A stretch of DNA of 44,073 bases from NCBI GenBank assembly GCA_910588365.1, contig CAJUQS010000015.1:1-44073 (forward strand). Reading direction: 5' to 3'. The position numbers and the translations under genes are program-made. The stretch is from an uncultured Oscillospiraceae bacterium (GTDB taxonomy: Bacteria; Bacillota; Clostridia; Oscillospirales; Oscillospiraceae). Position 1 is the stretch's first letter. Each line of letters opens with the position of its first letter. The notes under the pieces are model-generated. The model had not been told where the DNA came from. It was given only the letters and a program-made list of their open reading frames with translations, and made no database searches. Below are positions 24,654 through 32,794 of this stretch, one piece after another.

Positions 24654-25658
24654 ATGAACGGCTATCAAGATGACGCGCCGCAGATCCTGCGGGATTTTCT
24701 GGCCTACCATGAGACGATCAAGGCCCACTCACAAAAAACCGTGGACGAGTACTTCCTGGATCTGCGAAACTTTTTTCGCTATATGAAGCAATCCCGGGAT
24801 CGGTCTCTGCGGGAAACGCCCTGGGACGACATCTCCATTATGGATGTGGACCTCGACTTTGTCCGATCCATCACGCTGACCGATGTCTACGGCTATCTGA
24901 CCTACCTCAGCCGGGACCGGGCCCAGCGCCCCAACAGCGACAGGACCGAGTACGGCCTGAGCGCCGCCACCCGGTCCCGGAAGATCGCCACACTTCGATC
25001 CTTTTTCAACTATCTCACCAACAAAGCCCATCTTCTGGAGGACAATCCGGTCAAGGAGCTGGACTCGCCCAAGCTGAAAAAGACCCTGCCCAAGTACCTG
25101 ACCCTGGACGAGAGTCTGGAGCTCCTGGAAAATGTGGACGGGCCCAACAGCGAGCGGGACTACTGCATTCTGACCATCTTTCTCAACTGCGGCCTGCGAA
25201 TCTCCGAGCTGATCGGCATGAACCTCAGCGACATCCAGGGGGATGCCCTGCGGGTGCTGGGCAAGGGCAACAAGGTCCGCGCCGTCTACCTCAACGATGC
25301 CTGCAAGGCCGCTTTAGACCGCTACCTGGCGGTGCGGCGGCCCATCACGGGCCGCGATCAAAACGCCATGTTTCTCTCCTCCCGCAACCAGCGCATCAGC
25401 CGTTCCACCGTCCACGCCCTGGTGAAGAAGCACCTCGCCCACGCCGGGCTGGACAGCGCCCAGTACTCCTCCCACAAGCTGCGCCATACCGCGGCCACCC
25501 TGATGCTTCAAAACGGCGTGGATGTCAAAGCCGTTCAAGAGGTTTTGGGACACGAGCACCTGAATACCACGGAAATCTACACCCATATTGACAACGAGGC
25601 CCTGCGGGTCGCCGCCCGGGCCAATCCCCTGGGGCGCGTCAAGCCGCCGGAAAAGTAG
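24654..25658 (+). CDS. xerC: XerC/XerD-like tyrosine recombinase
   Basis: Encodes 334 residues from the chosen start. The N-terminal SAM-like core-binding domain (residues ~5-125; AHSQKTVDEYFLDLRNFFRY) precedes the catalytic domain with Arg in NCGLRISELIGM, Lys in LGKGNKVRAVYL, SSHKLRHTAATLML (HxxR), GHEHLNTTEIYTHI (His and nucleophile Tyr). This fits a chromosomal Xer recombinase or close relative. Start choice is uncertain. ATG at 24654 matches the usual family N-terminus but has a poor site; an upstream TTG at 24567 has gaggaggg 11 nt away and would add 29 residues. There are no nearby mobile-element genes, so a housekeeping dimer-resolution role is likelier than integration. Confidence 0.88.
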   Translation: MNGYQDDAPQILRDFLAYHETIKAHSQKTVDEYFLDLRNFFRYMKQSRDRSLRETPWDDISIMDVDLDFVRSITLTDVYGYLTYLSRDRAQRPNSDRTEYGLSAATRSRKIATLRSFFNYLTNKAHLLEDNPVKELDSPKLKKTLPKYLTLDESLELLENVDGPNSERDYCILTIFLNCGLRISELIGMNLSDIQGDALRVLGKGNKVRAVYLNDACKAALDRYLAVRRPITGRDQNAMFLSSRNQRISRSTVHALVKKHLAHAGLDSAQYSSHKLRHTAATLMLQNGVDVKAVQEVLGHEHLNTTEIYTHIDNEALRVAARANPLGRVKPPEK

Positions 25659-25665
25659 CTCCCCC

Positions 25666-26184
25666 CTACCTCCGCACGCCGGTAAAGTGCAGAAACCGGA
25701 TCGCCCTGTAGTCATAGGTGCTCAAAGGCCGGTTGTCCGCGTCGTAGCTGTGGGCGGCAATCAGGATGTCGGCCGGCCGCAGGGCGGGCTGGCGCAGCAG
25801 GCGCACCACCACCGGGGAGTGATTCCAGCCCTCCCCGTCAAAGGAGAGCTGGATGACGTCCCCGGGGAGCATGCCGCTGATGGAGGACACCTCCGCCACA
25901 GGGCCCGCACTCTCCTCCCGCCGGGTCATGAAATTGTAGAAGTACTCCACGCCTGTCCAGGCTGGCGCCTTGTTGTTGGCATCGATGTAGTACCAGCCCA
26001 GATCCCTGGTATAATTCATCACGCCGCTGCCGGCATAGACGCATTGGGAGGCAAAGTTTGTGCAGTCACCGCCGATCTTTTCATAGTCATAGAAGGCAGG
26101 ATTTCTGCCGTAGGCCCACCGCCGGGCGTACCGCACCGCCGCCGCACGGTCGTAGGGAACCATCCTGAGCTCTTTTTTTTCCAA
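25666..26184 (-). CDS. Putative amidase-domain protein (Amidase_6)
   Basis: Encodes 172 residues of the putative amidase domain family (PF12671-like): YDRAAAVRYARRWAYGRNPA, the active-site region KIGGDCTNFASQCVYAG with the conserved Cys, DLGWYYIDANN, and the C-terminal LIAAHSYDADNRPLSTYDY with His. No signal peptide is visible, unlike many members that act on cell-wall peptides. Start codon: TTG at 26184, 7 nt after GGAAGGGG, is favoured; GTG at 26193 and ATG at 26163 are in frame. The Shine-Dalgarno lies in the 3' arm of the upstream gene's terminator. It is convergent with the xerC-like gene, whose stop is 8 nt away. Confidence 0.82.
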   Translation of the reverse strand: MEKKELRMVPYDRAAAVRYARRWAYGRNPAFYDYEKIGGDCTNFASQCVYAGSGVMNYTRDLGWYYIDANNKAPAWTGVEYFYNFMTRREESAGPVAEVSSISGMLPGDVIQLSFDGEGWNHSPVVVRLLRQPALRPADILIAAHSYDADNRPLSTYDYRAIRFLHFTGVRR

Positions 26185-26224
26185 AAAAATCACCCCTTCC
26201 GCACAGTATATGCGGAGGGGGTGA
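26184..26224 (-). terminator. Intrinsic terminator after the HD-domain gene, overlapping the next RBS
   Basis: Minus strand caccccctccgca-tatactg-tgcggaaggggtg (one mismatch) followed by ATTTTTTT. The 3' arm contains the GGAAGGGG ribosome-binding site of the amidase-domain gene, and the T-tract ends at its TTG start codon. Confidence 0.8.
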
Positions 26225-26262
26225 TGCTGTTTCCGGGGAAATCGCGGAAGAAAATTACGTCT

Positions 26263-28125
26263 TCAGCCCGCCGGCGTCCTGCCTCCCGACTCGTCGAACA
26301 TCCGCCGGTAAGCCGCCATGCGGCCGTCCTGAAGCGCCTGCCGGATGCGCTCCATCACGCGTTTATCCCGCAGGCGGGCCGTCAGCAGAGGTGAAAAGCG
26401 CCGTCCCTCCAGGGAGATGGCGGCCTCCACCGCCTCGCGGAAGGTTTTCCCGATGCCCTTGTGGAGGCGCGCCGTATCCGTCATATCCGTGAGCCAGTCC
26501 ACCAGCCCGATGATGTCCACCATCTGCCGCTCCGGGTGGTCCAGACGCCTGTAGGAGGCCGGGTACCCCTGCTGCGAGCCGTCGTACCACGCATGATGCC
26601 CCAGGGCCGCCGCGGCATACCGGCTGGTGGAGGACCGGGATGAGAGCAGGTTCCAGCCGCCGGACGGGTGCAGACGGGCCAGCTCGTACTCCTCCTCCAG
26701 CCACTGGCGGATGGTGCGGGAGTAGAGATCCAGGAAGTTGAGCTTCCCGGCGTCATGGAAGGTGCCGCAGCCCTCGGCGAAGTCCAAGATCGCCTGCCGC
26801 TTCTCCGCCGGATCCGCGATGGCGCGGATATCCTCCATGTCGTCAAAATATCCGGGCTCCTCCTCCAGGATGAGCCTGGACAGCTCCTTGGCCGCCTCCC
26901 CCACGATTCGGGAGTGAACGTATACATCCGGGGCGAAGCGGATCAGAACCTTCTCCAGCAGATCCGCATAGGGGATGCTGTGTTCCGTCTCCACAAAGGT
27001 ATAGGCCAGCTGGCGCAGGTAGAGGAACAACGCCTCGCTCTCCTTCTCCTCCGGAAAGTCCTCCATGTATTTGAGTACCCGCCGGTACAAGCCGGCAGCG
27101 TACATCTCCCGCTCCCCCGCCAGCTCAGGGTACTCCTGGAGGTAGTTGCCGTAAAAAGCCGGCAGGGAGATCATGCTGTACATCCCCTCCGGGGAGAAGT
27201 CCCAGGGGTCCGCCTCGTCCATCAGCCGCTCCATCCTCGTCAGCAGCCGGTTCAGATCCTCGATTCCGCAGTAGTACTCAATGGCGTGGTAGTGGAATGC
27301 GTGGCGGGGCGGCAGGCGCTCCCCCCGCTCCCTTGCCGCCTGGACCTGCCGGTTGTATACCAGCTGGACCGACTCCATGATATCCGCCACATCCTGGGGA
27401 CCCATGGCGTGCTCCCTGCTGTAGGAGATGCTGGCGGCCATCAGATCGTGGGTTGCCCGGATGTAGGCGTTCCAGGGGAGCTCCGGGGCAATGTCCCGGT
27501 AGGTGCTGTCCTGGAAAACCTCCAGGGCCCGTTTGATGAGCCTGGTCCGGTCCCCTACGCGCCGGAACCGGCCCATGGATCGGTTGGCGGTGGAGCGCAG
27601 GATGTACGCCCTGGCCTCTGAGTCGTTGATCTCTTCAAAATATTTCAGGTAGGCCGCCGCCTCGGCAAAGTATAGCCGCATCTGCGCCATGTAGGGCTCC
27701 ATGTCCGCAATGTCCAGGCCCACCAGCTTGTTGTTGCACACGGAGTGCCGCCCGATACCCAGCCAGTACAGCTCCTGGATAATGGCGGGCCGGTCCTCCT
27801 TCTGCCTGGCCAGGCTGAGAAGGGCCTGGTGAATCTGGCAGAAGAGTCCCGCGTCCAGCTCCGTGCCCACGCGCAGCAGCTTGCCGGCGAACTCACGCAG
27901 CTCCTCCAGCTCCGTCTCCCCCGCCTCCAGCAGGCGGTCCAGCATGGGCATCAGCCCGCTCCGCAGCAGCTCCATGTTCCGCTCTGTCAGCTCTTCCTTC
28001 CGCGCCTTGTCCCGAAGAAGCCGCGCCGCATAGGCTTCAAAGGAGTCCTCCTCCGGCTTTCTGCGCGGAGTGAGGGCGGCGGCCTCCTGGGTATTTGCGA
28101 TATATTCTTCCTGATAAGTCCGCAT
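26263..28125 (-). CDS. Large protein with C-terminal HD-GYP-like phosphohydrolase domain
   Basis: Encodes 620 residues, no signal peptide or membrane segment. The first ~420 residues are helical, with no recognised domain (ELDAGLFCQIHQALLSLA; AEAAAYLKYFEEINDSEA), perhaps a repeat or sensor region. From about 430 an HD-type domain appears: GCGTFHDAGKLNFLDLYSRT, then ALGHHAWYDGSQQGYPASYR and IIGLVDWLTDMTD. This matches HD-GYP layout (HDxGK, HHxxxDGxGYP, D), with the GYP present as QQGYP. Cyclic-di-GMP hydrolysis is plausible. The start is ATG at 28125 with gggggagaggcagt. It lies 19 bp after a hybrid histidine kinase gene and is surely co-transcribed. Confidence 0.8.
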   Translation of the reverse strand: MRTYQEEYIANTQEAAALTPRRKPEEDSFEAYAARLLRDKARKEELTERNMELLRSGLMPMLDRLLEAGETELEELREFAGKLLRVGTELDAGLFCQIHQALLSLARQKEDRPAIIQELYWLGIGRHSVCNNKLVGLDIADMEPYMAQMRLYFAEAAAYLKYFEEINDSEARAYILRSTANRSMGRFRRVGDRTRLIKRALEVFQDSTYRDIAPELPWNAYIRATHDLMAASISYSREHAMGPQDVADIMESVQLVYNRQVQAARERGERLPPRHAFHYHAIEYYCGIEDLNRLLTRMERLMDEADPWDFSPEGMYSMISLPAFYGNYLQEYPELAGEREMYAAGLYRRVLKYMEDFPEEKESEALFLYLRQLAYTFVETEHSIPYADLLEKVLIRFAPDVYVHSRIVGEAAKELSRLILEEEPGYFDDMEDIRAIADPAEKRQAILDFAEGCGTFHDAGKLNFLDLYSRTIRQWLEEEYELARLHPSGGWNLLSSRSSTSRYAAAALGHHAWYDGSQQGYPASYRRLDHPERQMVDIIGLVDWLTDMTDTARLHKGIGKTFREAVEAAISLEGRRFSPLLTARLRDKRVMERIRQALQDGRMAAYRRMFDESGGRTPAG

Positions 28126-28144
28126 ACTGCCTCTCCCCCGCCGC

Positions 28145-30010
28145 TCACTCCACCGGGGACTCCCGCCGCTGCAGCCGCGTGCGCAGCACCTCCTGCAGGT
28201 GTTCCAGGTCCACCGGCTTTGAGACGTGGCCGTCCATGCCGGCATCCCGGGAGCGGCGGATGTCCTCCACAAAGGCGTTGGCGGTCATGGCGACGATGTA
28301 AACGCTCCTCGCGTCCCCGCGCTCTAAGCGGCGGATCTGCCGCGCCGCCTCATACCCGTCCATAACGGGCATCTGGATATCCATAAAAATCAGATCGAAG
28401 TAGCACTCCGGCGAGGCGCGGAAAATATCCAGCGCATGGAGGCCGTTGTCCGCCGTCTCCACCTGCACGCCGGTCATGGACAGAAGCTCCACGGCGATTT
28501 CCTGGTTGAGCTCGTTGTCCTCCACCAGCAGTACCCGGAAACCGCTGTAGTCCGTCTGGCCGCTCTCGCCTGCCCGATCGCCCTGGGCGCCGCAGATCAG
28601 CTTTGAGAGGGTCTCCAGCAGGCGGCTTTTAAACAGCGGACACGGCACAAAGGCGTCCACTCCGGCCCGGACCGCACGGTACTCTATCTGCGCCCAGTCC
28701 GCCTCGGAAACCAGGAGGATGGGAAAGGACGGCCCGGCCAGCTGGCGGGCGTGGGCGGCCAGCTCCAGTACCGACATATCCGCCAGCTCCTGCCCCAGCA
28801 CCAGAGCGCAGGGCATCCGGTCCTCATACTGGGCCTCTGTCAGCCACGTGACCGCGCTCAGGGCCGTGGTCAGGCACACCGGCTCCAGTCCGCTTGAGCG
28901 GAGGTAGTCCGCCATCTGGGCCGCCCGGACCTCCTGGCACTCCACCAGCAGCACCGGCTGTCCCTGGGGCAGACCCAGGCTTCTGCGTTCCTGAGGCGCG
29001 GCATTCATGGGGAGCTCCAGACGGAAGCAGCTCCCCACCCCCTCCCTGCTCTCCACCTGGATGCTACCGCCCATGCGGTCAACCAGGCTCTTGACAATGG
29101 CCATCCCCAGGCCGGTACCCTCAATCCGGTTGACCTTGGCGCTTTTCACCCGCTCGAAGGGCTGGAAGATCCGCTCCAGGAAGTCGGGGCTCATGCCGAT
29201 GCCGTTGTCCCGGCAGACGAAGTCCACCCACACGCGGCCGCCCCTCCCATCGCCGTCCTCCAGCCGCTGGGCGATCTCCACCTGGATCTCACCGCCGGCC
29301 TGGGTATATTTCACCGCGTTTCCAATAATATTCACAAGAATCTGCCGCAGACGGAGGGGATCTCCGATAAGGCTCTCCTCATGAATCTGCCCGATCTCAA
29401 TCTGAAGCCTCTGCTGCTTCTGGGCCGCCTGGGGCCGCAGGATTACGGCGATATCGTGGACCAGATCCGCCAGAGAGAACAGCTCACTGTTGATCGTCAT
29501 CCGGCCGCTGTCAATCCGGGACATGTCCAGCACGTCGTTGACCAGACTCATGAGGTGGTTGGAGGCAGTCTGAATTTTGCAGAGGGAATCCTGCACCCGG
29601 GACTTCTCGTCAATGTGGGCCTGGGCAATGGCCGTCATACCCAGAATCGCGTTCATAGGTGTACGGATATCATGGGACATATTGGACAGAAAGCTGCTCT
29701 TTGCCCGGTTCGCCGCCTCCGCGGCCTCCAGCTCCTCCCGTAGCCGGGAGTTGGCCTGCTCCAGGTCCTCCTCCTCCGGGGAGCGGAGCAGCAGGAGCGT
29801 ATGGTCTCCGCCGTTGAGGGGAATCTCTCTGTACGCCAGCCCCATCAGAACCCCCGCCGGATCCGCAGCAAGCAGATCCTCCAACCCAATCCCCGCCAGT
29901 GCGCAAGCGCCGCCATCGGCGAATACAATCCGGCCCGGCGCCTCAGGAGGCCGTTCTACCACCAGATATCCGGTGTCCACCCTATTTTCCGTGCTCACCT
30001 TTTGTTCCAT
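28145..30010 (-). CDS. Hybrid sensor histidine kinase / response regulator
   Basis: Encodes 621 residues, soluble. A short N-terminal sensor-like region (1-80) and coiled coil (80-103) lead to HisKA with phospho-His113 in SFLSNMSHDIRTPMNAILG. HATPase_c follows with N-box IIGNAVKYTQAGG, CRDNGIGMSPDFLERIFQPF and GTGLGMAIVKSLVDRMGG. A first receiver-like domain (~345-450) has lost its phospho-Asp (CALVLGQELADMS, Gly where Asp is expected). A second receiver (~475-610) is intact: VLLVEDNELNQ and FDLIFMDIQMPVMDGYEAA. Its likely partner is the HD-GYP-like protein encoded 19 bp downstream. The start is ATG at 30010, with a modest site; an extended -10 promoter lies 70 nt upstream. Confidence 0.93.
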   Translation of the reverse strand: MEQKVSTENRVDTGYLVVERPPEAPGRIVFADGGACALAGIGLEDLLAADPAGVLMGLAYREIPLNGGDHTLLLLRSPEEEDLEQANSRLREELEAAEAANRAKSSFLSNMSHDIRTPMNAILGMTAIAQAHIDEKSRVQDSLCKIQTASNHLMSLVNDVLDMSRIDSGRMTINSELFSLADLVHDIAVILRPQAAQKQQRLQIEIGQIHEESLIGDPLRLRQILVNIIGNAVKYTQAGGEIQVEIAQRLEDGDGRGGRVWVDFVCRDNGIGMSPDFLERIFQPFERVKSAKVNRIEGTGLGMAIVKSLVDRMGGSIQVESREGVGSCFRLELPMNAAPQERRSLGLPQGQPVLLVECQEVRAAQMADYLRSSGLEPVCLTTALSAVTWLTEAQYEDRMPCALVLGQELADMSVLELAAHARQLAGPSFPILLVSEADWAQIEYRAVRAGVDAFVPCPLFKSRLLETLSKLICGAQGDRAGESGQTDYSGFRVLLVEDNELNQEIAVELLSMTGVQVETADNGLHALDIFRASPECYFDLIFMDIQMPVMDGYEAARQIRRLERGDARSVYIVAMTANAFVEDIRRSRDAGMDGHVSKPVDLEHLQEVLRTRLQRRESPVE

Positions 30011-30079
30011 TTTGAAAACCCCATCCCATATTCCAAGTCCCGCAGATCTATATCCAAATCGGGACGTGTCTTATCCTCC

Positions 30080-30085
30080 ATTATA
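30080..30085 (-). promoter_or_regulatory. Extended -10 promoter of the kinase/HD operon
   Basis: Minus strand TGCTATAAT (TATAAT = 30080-30085 with TGn). The -35 region (TTTTCT at 17 nt) is weak, as is usual for extended -10 promoters. Confidence 0.6.
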
Positions 30086-30145
30086 GCACAGCGCCCGAGA
30101 GAAGAAAACCGTTCTTCTCCAAAATATAGAATTATTTTTCAGAGA

Positions 30146-30182
30146 GAAAAGCCCCGAAGGAGAGGGGATCTCCTCCGGGGCT
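30146..30182 (-). terminator. Terminator of the metal ATPase operon
   Basis: Minus strand agccccgg-aggaga...tctcctt-cggggct followed by TTTTCTCTC, 16 nt after the ATPase stop codon. Confidence 0.75.
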
Positions 30183-30198
30183 CCCGTGAGCCTGCCGC

Positions 30199-32235
30199 TT
30201 ATCTTCTGTTGATCCGCAGGGTATTGAGTACGCACAGCATGCACACGCCAACATCGGCAAATACCCCGGCCCAAAGCTCCACCCGTCCGACAACAGACAG
30301 GAGCATCACCAGAACCTTCACCGCGATGGCGAAGATGATGTTCTCCGCGGCAATCCGGTTGGTGTGCCGGGCAATGCGGATTCCGGCGGCCAGCTTGCTG
30401 GGCTCATCGCCCATGATAACCACGTCCGCCGTCTCAATGGCGGCGTCCGCTCCCAGACCCCCCATGGCCACGCCGATGTCTGCCGCGGCTAAAACCGGTG
30501 TATCATTGATTCCATCGCCCATGTAAAGTAGTTTTCCATTACCGGTTATCAGGGTCCGAAGCTTCTCCAGCAGCTCCAATTTTTCCTGGGGGAGCAGTTC
30601 ACCGTCAGCCTGATCCAGGCCGATTTCCCGGGCAATCTCCTCAACCACCTGCTTGCTGTCGCCGGACAGCATGGCGGTCCGGCAGATGCCCAGGGAGCGA
30701 AGGGCGTCGATAGCGGCCTTGGAATCCTTCTTCGGCGCGTCCCGCAGCAGCACCGCCCCCTGGTAGATTCCATCGGCGGCCACGTACACCACCGTTGCCG
30801 CTGAGGCCGGTTCCGGCGGCAATTTTACGCCATTTTCTGTCAAGTAGTTACGCTTTCCAGCAATTATGCAACAACCGTTTACCGTCACAGACACGCCGTG
30901 TCCGGGAACCTCCTGACAGTCCTCCAGCAGTTCCCCGTCAACAGCGCTGCCCCATGCGCTCAGGATGGACTGAGCAATGGGATGGGTAGAGCGGCACTCC
31001 GCCAGAGCGGCCAGCTCCAGCAGCTTTTCCCGGGAAACGCCCTCGGCCAGCAGACAGTCGGAGACGGAGAAGCGTCCCTCCGTCAGGGTTCCGGTCTTGT
31101 CGAAGGCCACAATCTGGGCCTGTGCCAGGGTCTCCAGGTGGCTCCCCCCCTTCACCAGCACACCCTCCCGTGAGGCCCGGCCGATACCGGCAAAGAAGCT
31201 CAGCGGCACGGAGATCACCAGCGCGCAGGGACAGGAAATGACCAGGAAACAAAGGGCGCTGTAAACGGACCGATCCCAGCCCATCCATCCGGCCAGGGGC
31301 GGCAAGACCGCCACCACCACCGCGGCCAGACAGACGACGGGGGTATAGACCCGGGCAAAGCGGGTGATGAACTTCTCGCTGGCGGCCTTCTTCTCCGAGG
31401 CGTGCTCCACCAGCTCCAGGATCTTACTGGCCGTGGACTCTCCGAAGGACTTCTCCACCCGGATCTCCAGTGCTCCGCTGAGATTGATGCACCCGGCCAT
31501 GACGTTCTGTCCCGGGGCGGTGTCCCGGGGCACGGACTCGCCGGTAAGGGCGGCGGTATCCAGCTGGGAGCTGCCTGACAGAACCACTCCGTCCAGGGGA
31601 ACCTTCTCCCCCGGCCGGACCAGGATGGTCTGGCCCACCTGGACCGTCTCAGCCTCCACCTCCCTGCTGGACCCGTTCTCCAGCAGATTGGCGTGATCCG
31701 GACGGACGTCCAGCAGAGCGGAGATGGACTTGCGGGAGGAGGAGACGGCCTTGGTCTGCAAATACTCCCCCAGCCGGTACAGCAGGAACACCATGACGCC
31801 CTCGGGAATCTCCCCGATAATCACCGCGCCGATGCCGGCAATGGCCATGAGAAAACTCTCGCCGAAGATCTCGCCGCGGCGGATGTTGTTGACCGCCTGG
31901 AGTATGATCTCCGCCGCGGCCACCAAAAATGCCGCGTAGAGGACGATGGTACCCCACATGGGGGCCGCCGTATAGAAGCCTCGCAGCAGCAGTCCGGAAA
32001 CCAGCAGCACAGCCCCGGCACCCAGGGTGATCAGCTCCTTCCTGGCCTCCCCCGGGTCCTGCTCGTGGTTGTGGTCGTGTCCGCAGCTGCACCCGCCCTC
32101 GTGGCCGTGGTCATGATGGTGATCATGTCCGCAGGCGCACCCGCCATGGCACTGATGTTCATGCTCGTGATCATGGTGATGATCGTGGTGATCGTGCCCG
32201 CAGCCGCACTGGGCGGTCTTTTGTTCTGTCTCCAT
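30199..32235 (-). CDS. cadA: Heavy-metal (Zn/Cd/Pb-type) P1B ATPase with His-rich N-terminus
   Basis: Encodes 678 residues. Residues 1-60 are His/Cys-rich, with three CGCGHDHH / CACGHDHH / CSCGHDHN modules instead of a ferredoxin-like metal-binding domain. The P1B core follows: eight membrane segments, TGESVPRDTAPG actuator loop, the transmembrane metal motif SCPCALVISVP, phosphorylation site AFDKTGTLTEGRF, HP motif region ECRSTHPIAQS and hinge GDGINDTPVLAAADIGVAMG. It exports Zn2+, Cd2+ or Pb2+ to the outside at ATP cost. The start is ATG at 32235 with ggagggataaga. It is 2 bp downstream of its ArsR-type repressor and is repressed with it by the operator at 32650-32673. Confidence 0.95.
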   Translation of the reverse strand: METEQKTAQCGCGHDHHDHHHDHEHEHQCHGGCACGHDHHHDHGHEGGCSCGHDHNHEQDPGEARKELITLGAGAVLLVSGLLLRGFYTAAPMWGTIVLYAAFLVAAAEIILQAVNNIRRGEIFGESFLMAIAGIGAVIIGEIPEGVMVFLLYRLGEYLQTKAVSSSRKSISALLDVRPDHANLLENGSSREVEAETVQVGQTILVRPGEKVPLDGVVLSGSSQLDTAALTGESVPRDTAPGQNVMAGCINLSGALEIRVEKSFGESTASKILELVEHASEKKAASEKFITRFARVYTPVVCLAAVVVAVLPPLAGWMGWDRSVYSALCFLVISCPCALVISVPLSFFAGIGRASREGVLVKGGSHLETLAQAQIVAFDKTGTLTEGRFSVSDCLLAEGVSREKLLELAALAECRSTHPIAQSILSAWGSAVDGELLEDCQEVPGHGVSVTVNGCCIIAGKRNYLTENGVKLPPEPASAATVVYVAADGIYQGAVLLRDAPKKDSKAAIDALRSLGICRTAMLSGDSKQVVEEIAREIGLDQADGELLPQEKLELLEKLRTLITGNGKLLYMGDGINDTPVLAAADIGVAMGGLGADAAIETADVVIMGDEPSKLAAGIRIARHTNRIAAENIIFAIAVKVLVMLLSVVGRVELWAGVFADVGVCMLCVLNTLRINRR

Positions 32236-32237
32236 TC

Positions 32238-32609
32238 TTATCCCTCCATTTCTTCCATCACATGGTCAAAGGCCATGGCAAAAATCTGTCCGATGTGGGC
32301 ATCGTCCAAAGAGTAGTAGACCACCCTCCCCTGCTTGCGGCTCTTGACAATCCGGGATACCTTCAAAAGCCGCAGCTGGTGGCTGATGGCGCTTTGGCTC
32401 ATGCTCAGCAGTGCCGCCAGATCGCACACGCACATCTCCTCCAGGTTCAACGCACAGATGATACGGGCCCGGGTGGTATCGCCAAAGACCTTGAACAGCT
32501 CCGCCACCTCACAGACCGGCTCCTCGTCCGGCATCCTTGCCCTGACCCGCGAGAGTACATCCTCGTGGATAACGCTGACCTCACAGACATCGATGGGTTC
32601 TCTCTCCAT
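32238..32609 (-). CDS. ArsR/SmtB-family metal-responsive repressor (CadC/CzrA-like)
   Basis: Encodes 123 residues: winged HTH with LFKVFGDTTRARIICALN, the alpha-3 segment EEMCVCDLAALLSMSQSAIS and wing SRKQGRVVYYSLDD. The CVCD motif in the recognition-helix region is the thiolate site of CadC-type Cd/Pb sensors. The C-terminal DDAHIGQIFAMAFDHVMEE supplies Asp/His/His/Glu for the alpha-5 Zn site of SmtB/CzrA, so both sites may be present. The start is ATG at 32609 (ggggaggcttgagc); a TTG two codons earlier is possible. It is the first gene of the metal-export operon, and its operator covers the transcription start. Confidence 0.95.
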   Translation of the reverse strand: MEREPIDVCEVSVIHEDVLSRVRARMPDEEPVCEVAELFKVFGDTTRARIICALNLEEMCVCDLAALLSMSQSAISHQLRLLKVSRIVKSRKQGRVVYYSLDDAHIGQIFAMAFDHVMEEMEG

Positions 32610-32649
32610 GCTCAAGCCTCCCCTGCTTCATAAATAGTTGAACAAATGA

Positions 32650-32704
32650 ATATATGAGCAATTGTTCATATATAGTATTATACACACTGCCGGCAGTTTG
32701 TCAA
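32650..32704 (-). promoter_or_regulatory. Promoter and ArsR/SmtB operator of the metal-export operon
   Basis: Minus strand TTGACA (32699-32704), 16-nt spacer, TATAAT (32677-32682). Immediately downstream is a 24-bp dyad, atatatgagca then attgttcatatat (32650-32673), with one mismatched pair. It fits the SmtB/CzrA consensus TGAACANNTGTTCA and covers the +1 region, so metal-free repressor would block RNA polymerase. Confidence 0.85.
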
Positions 32705-32735
32705 GAGGGAACCTGCAAATCCTTTCTGAATATTT

Positions 32736-32772
32736 CAAAAAAACTGGGACCGGGCAGATGCCCGGTCCCAGT
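32736..32772 (-). terminator. Terminator of the CLC-family gene
   Basis: Perfect 13-bp GC stem (actgggaccgggc / gcccggtcccagt) followed on the minus strand by TTTTTTT. Confidence 0.95.
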
Positions 32773-32794
32773 CAGACGACATATGCAAATCTCC

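Noticed and set aside
24543..25658. Integron or phage integrase for the XerC-like gene
   Set aside because: No attC array, att duplication or phage gene nearby; sequence is Xer-like and the neighbours are ordinary chromosomal genes.
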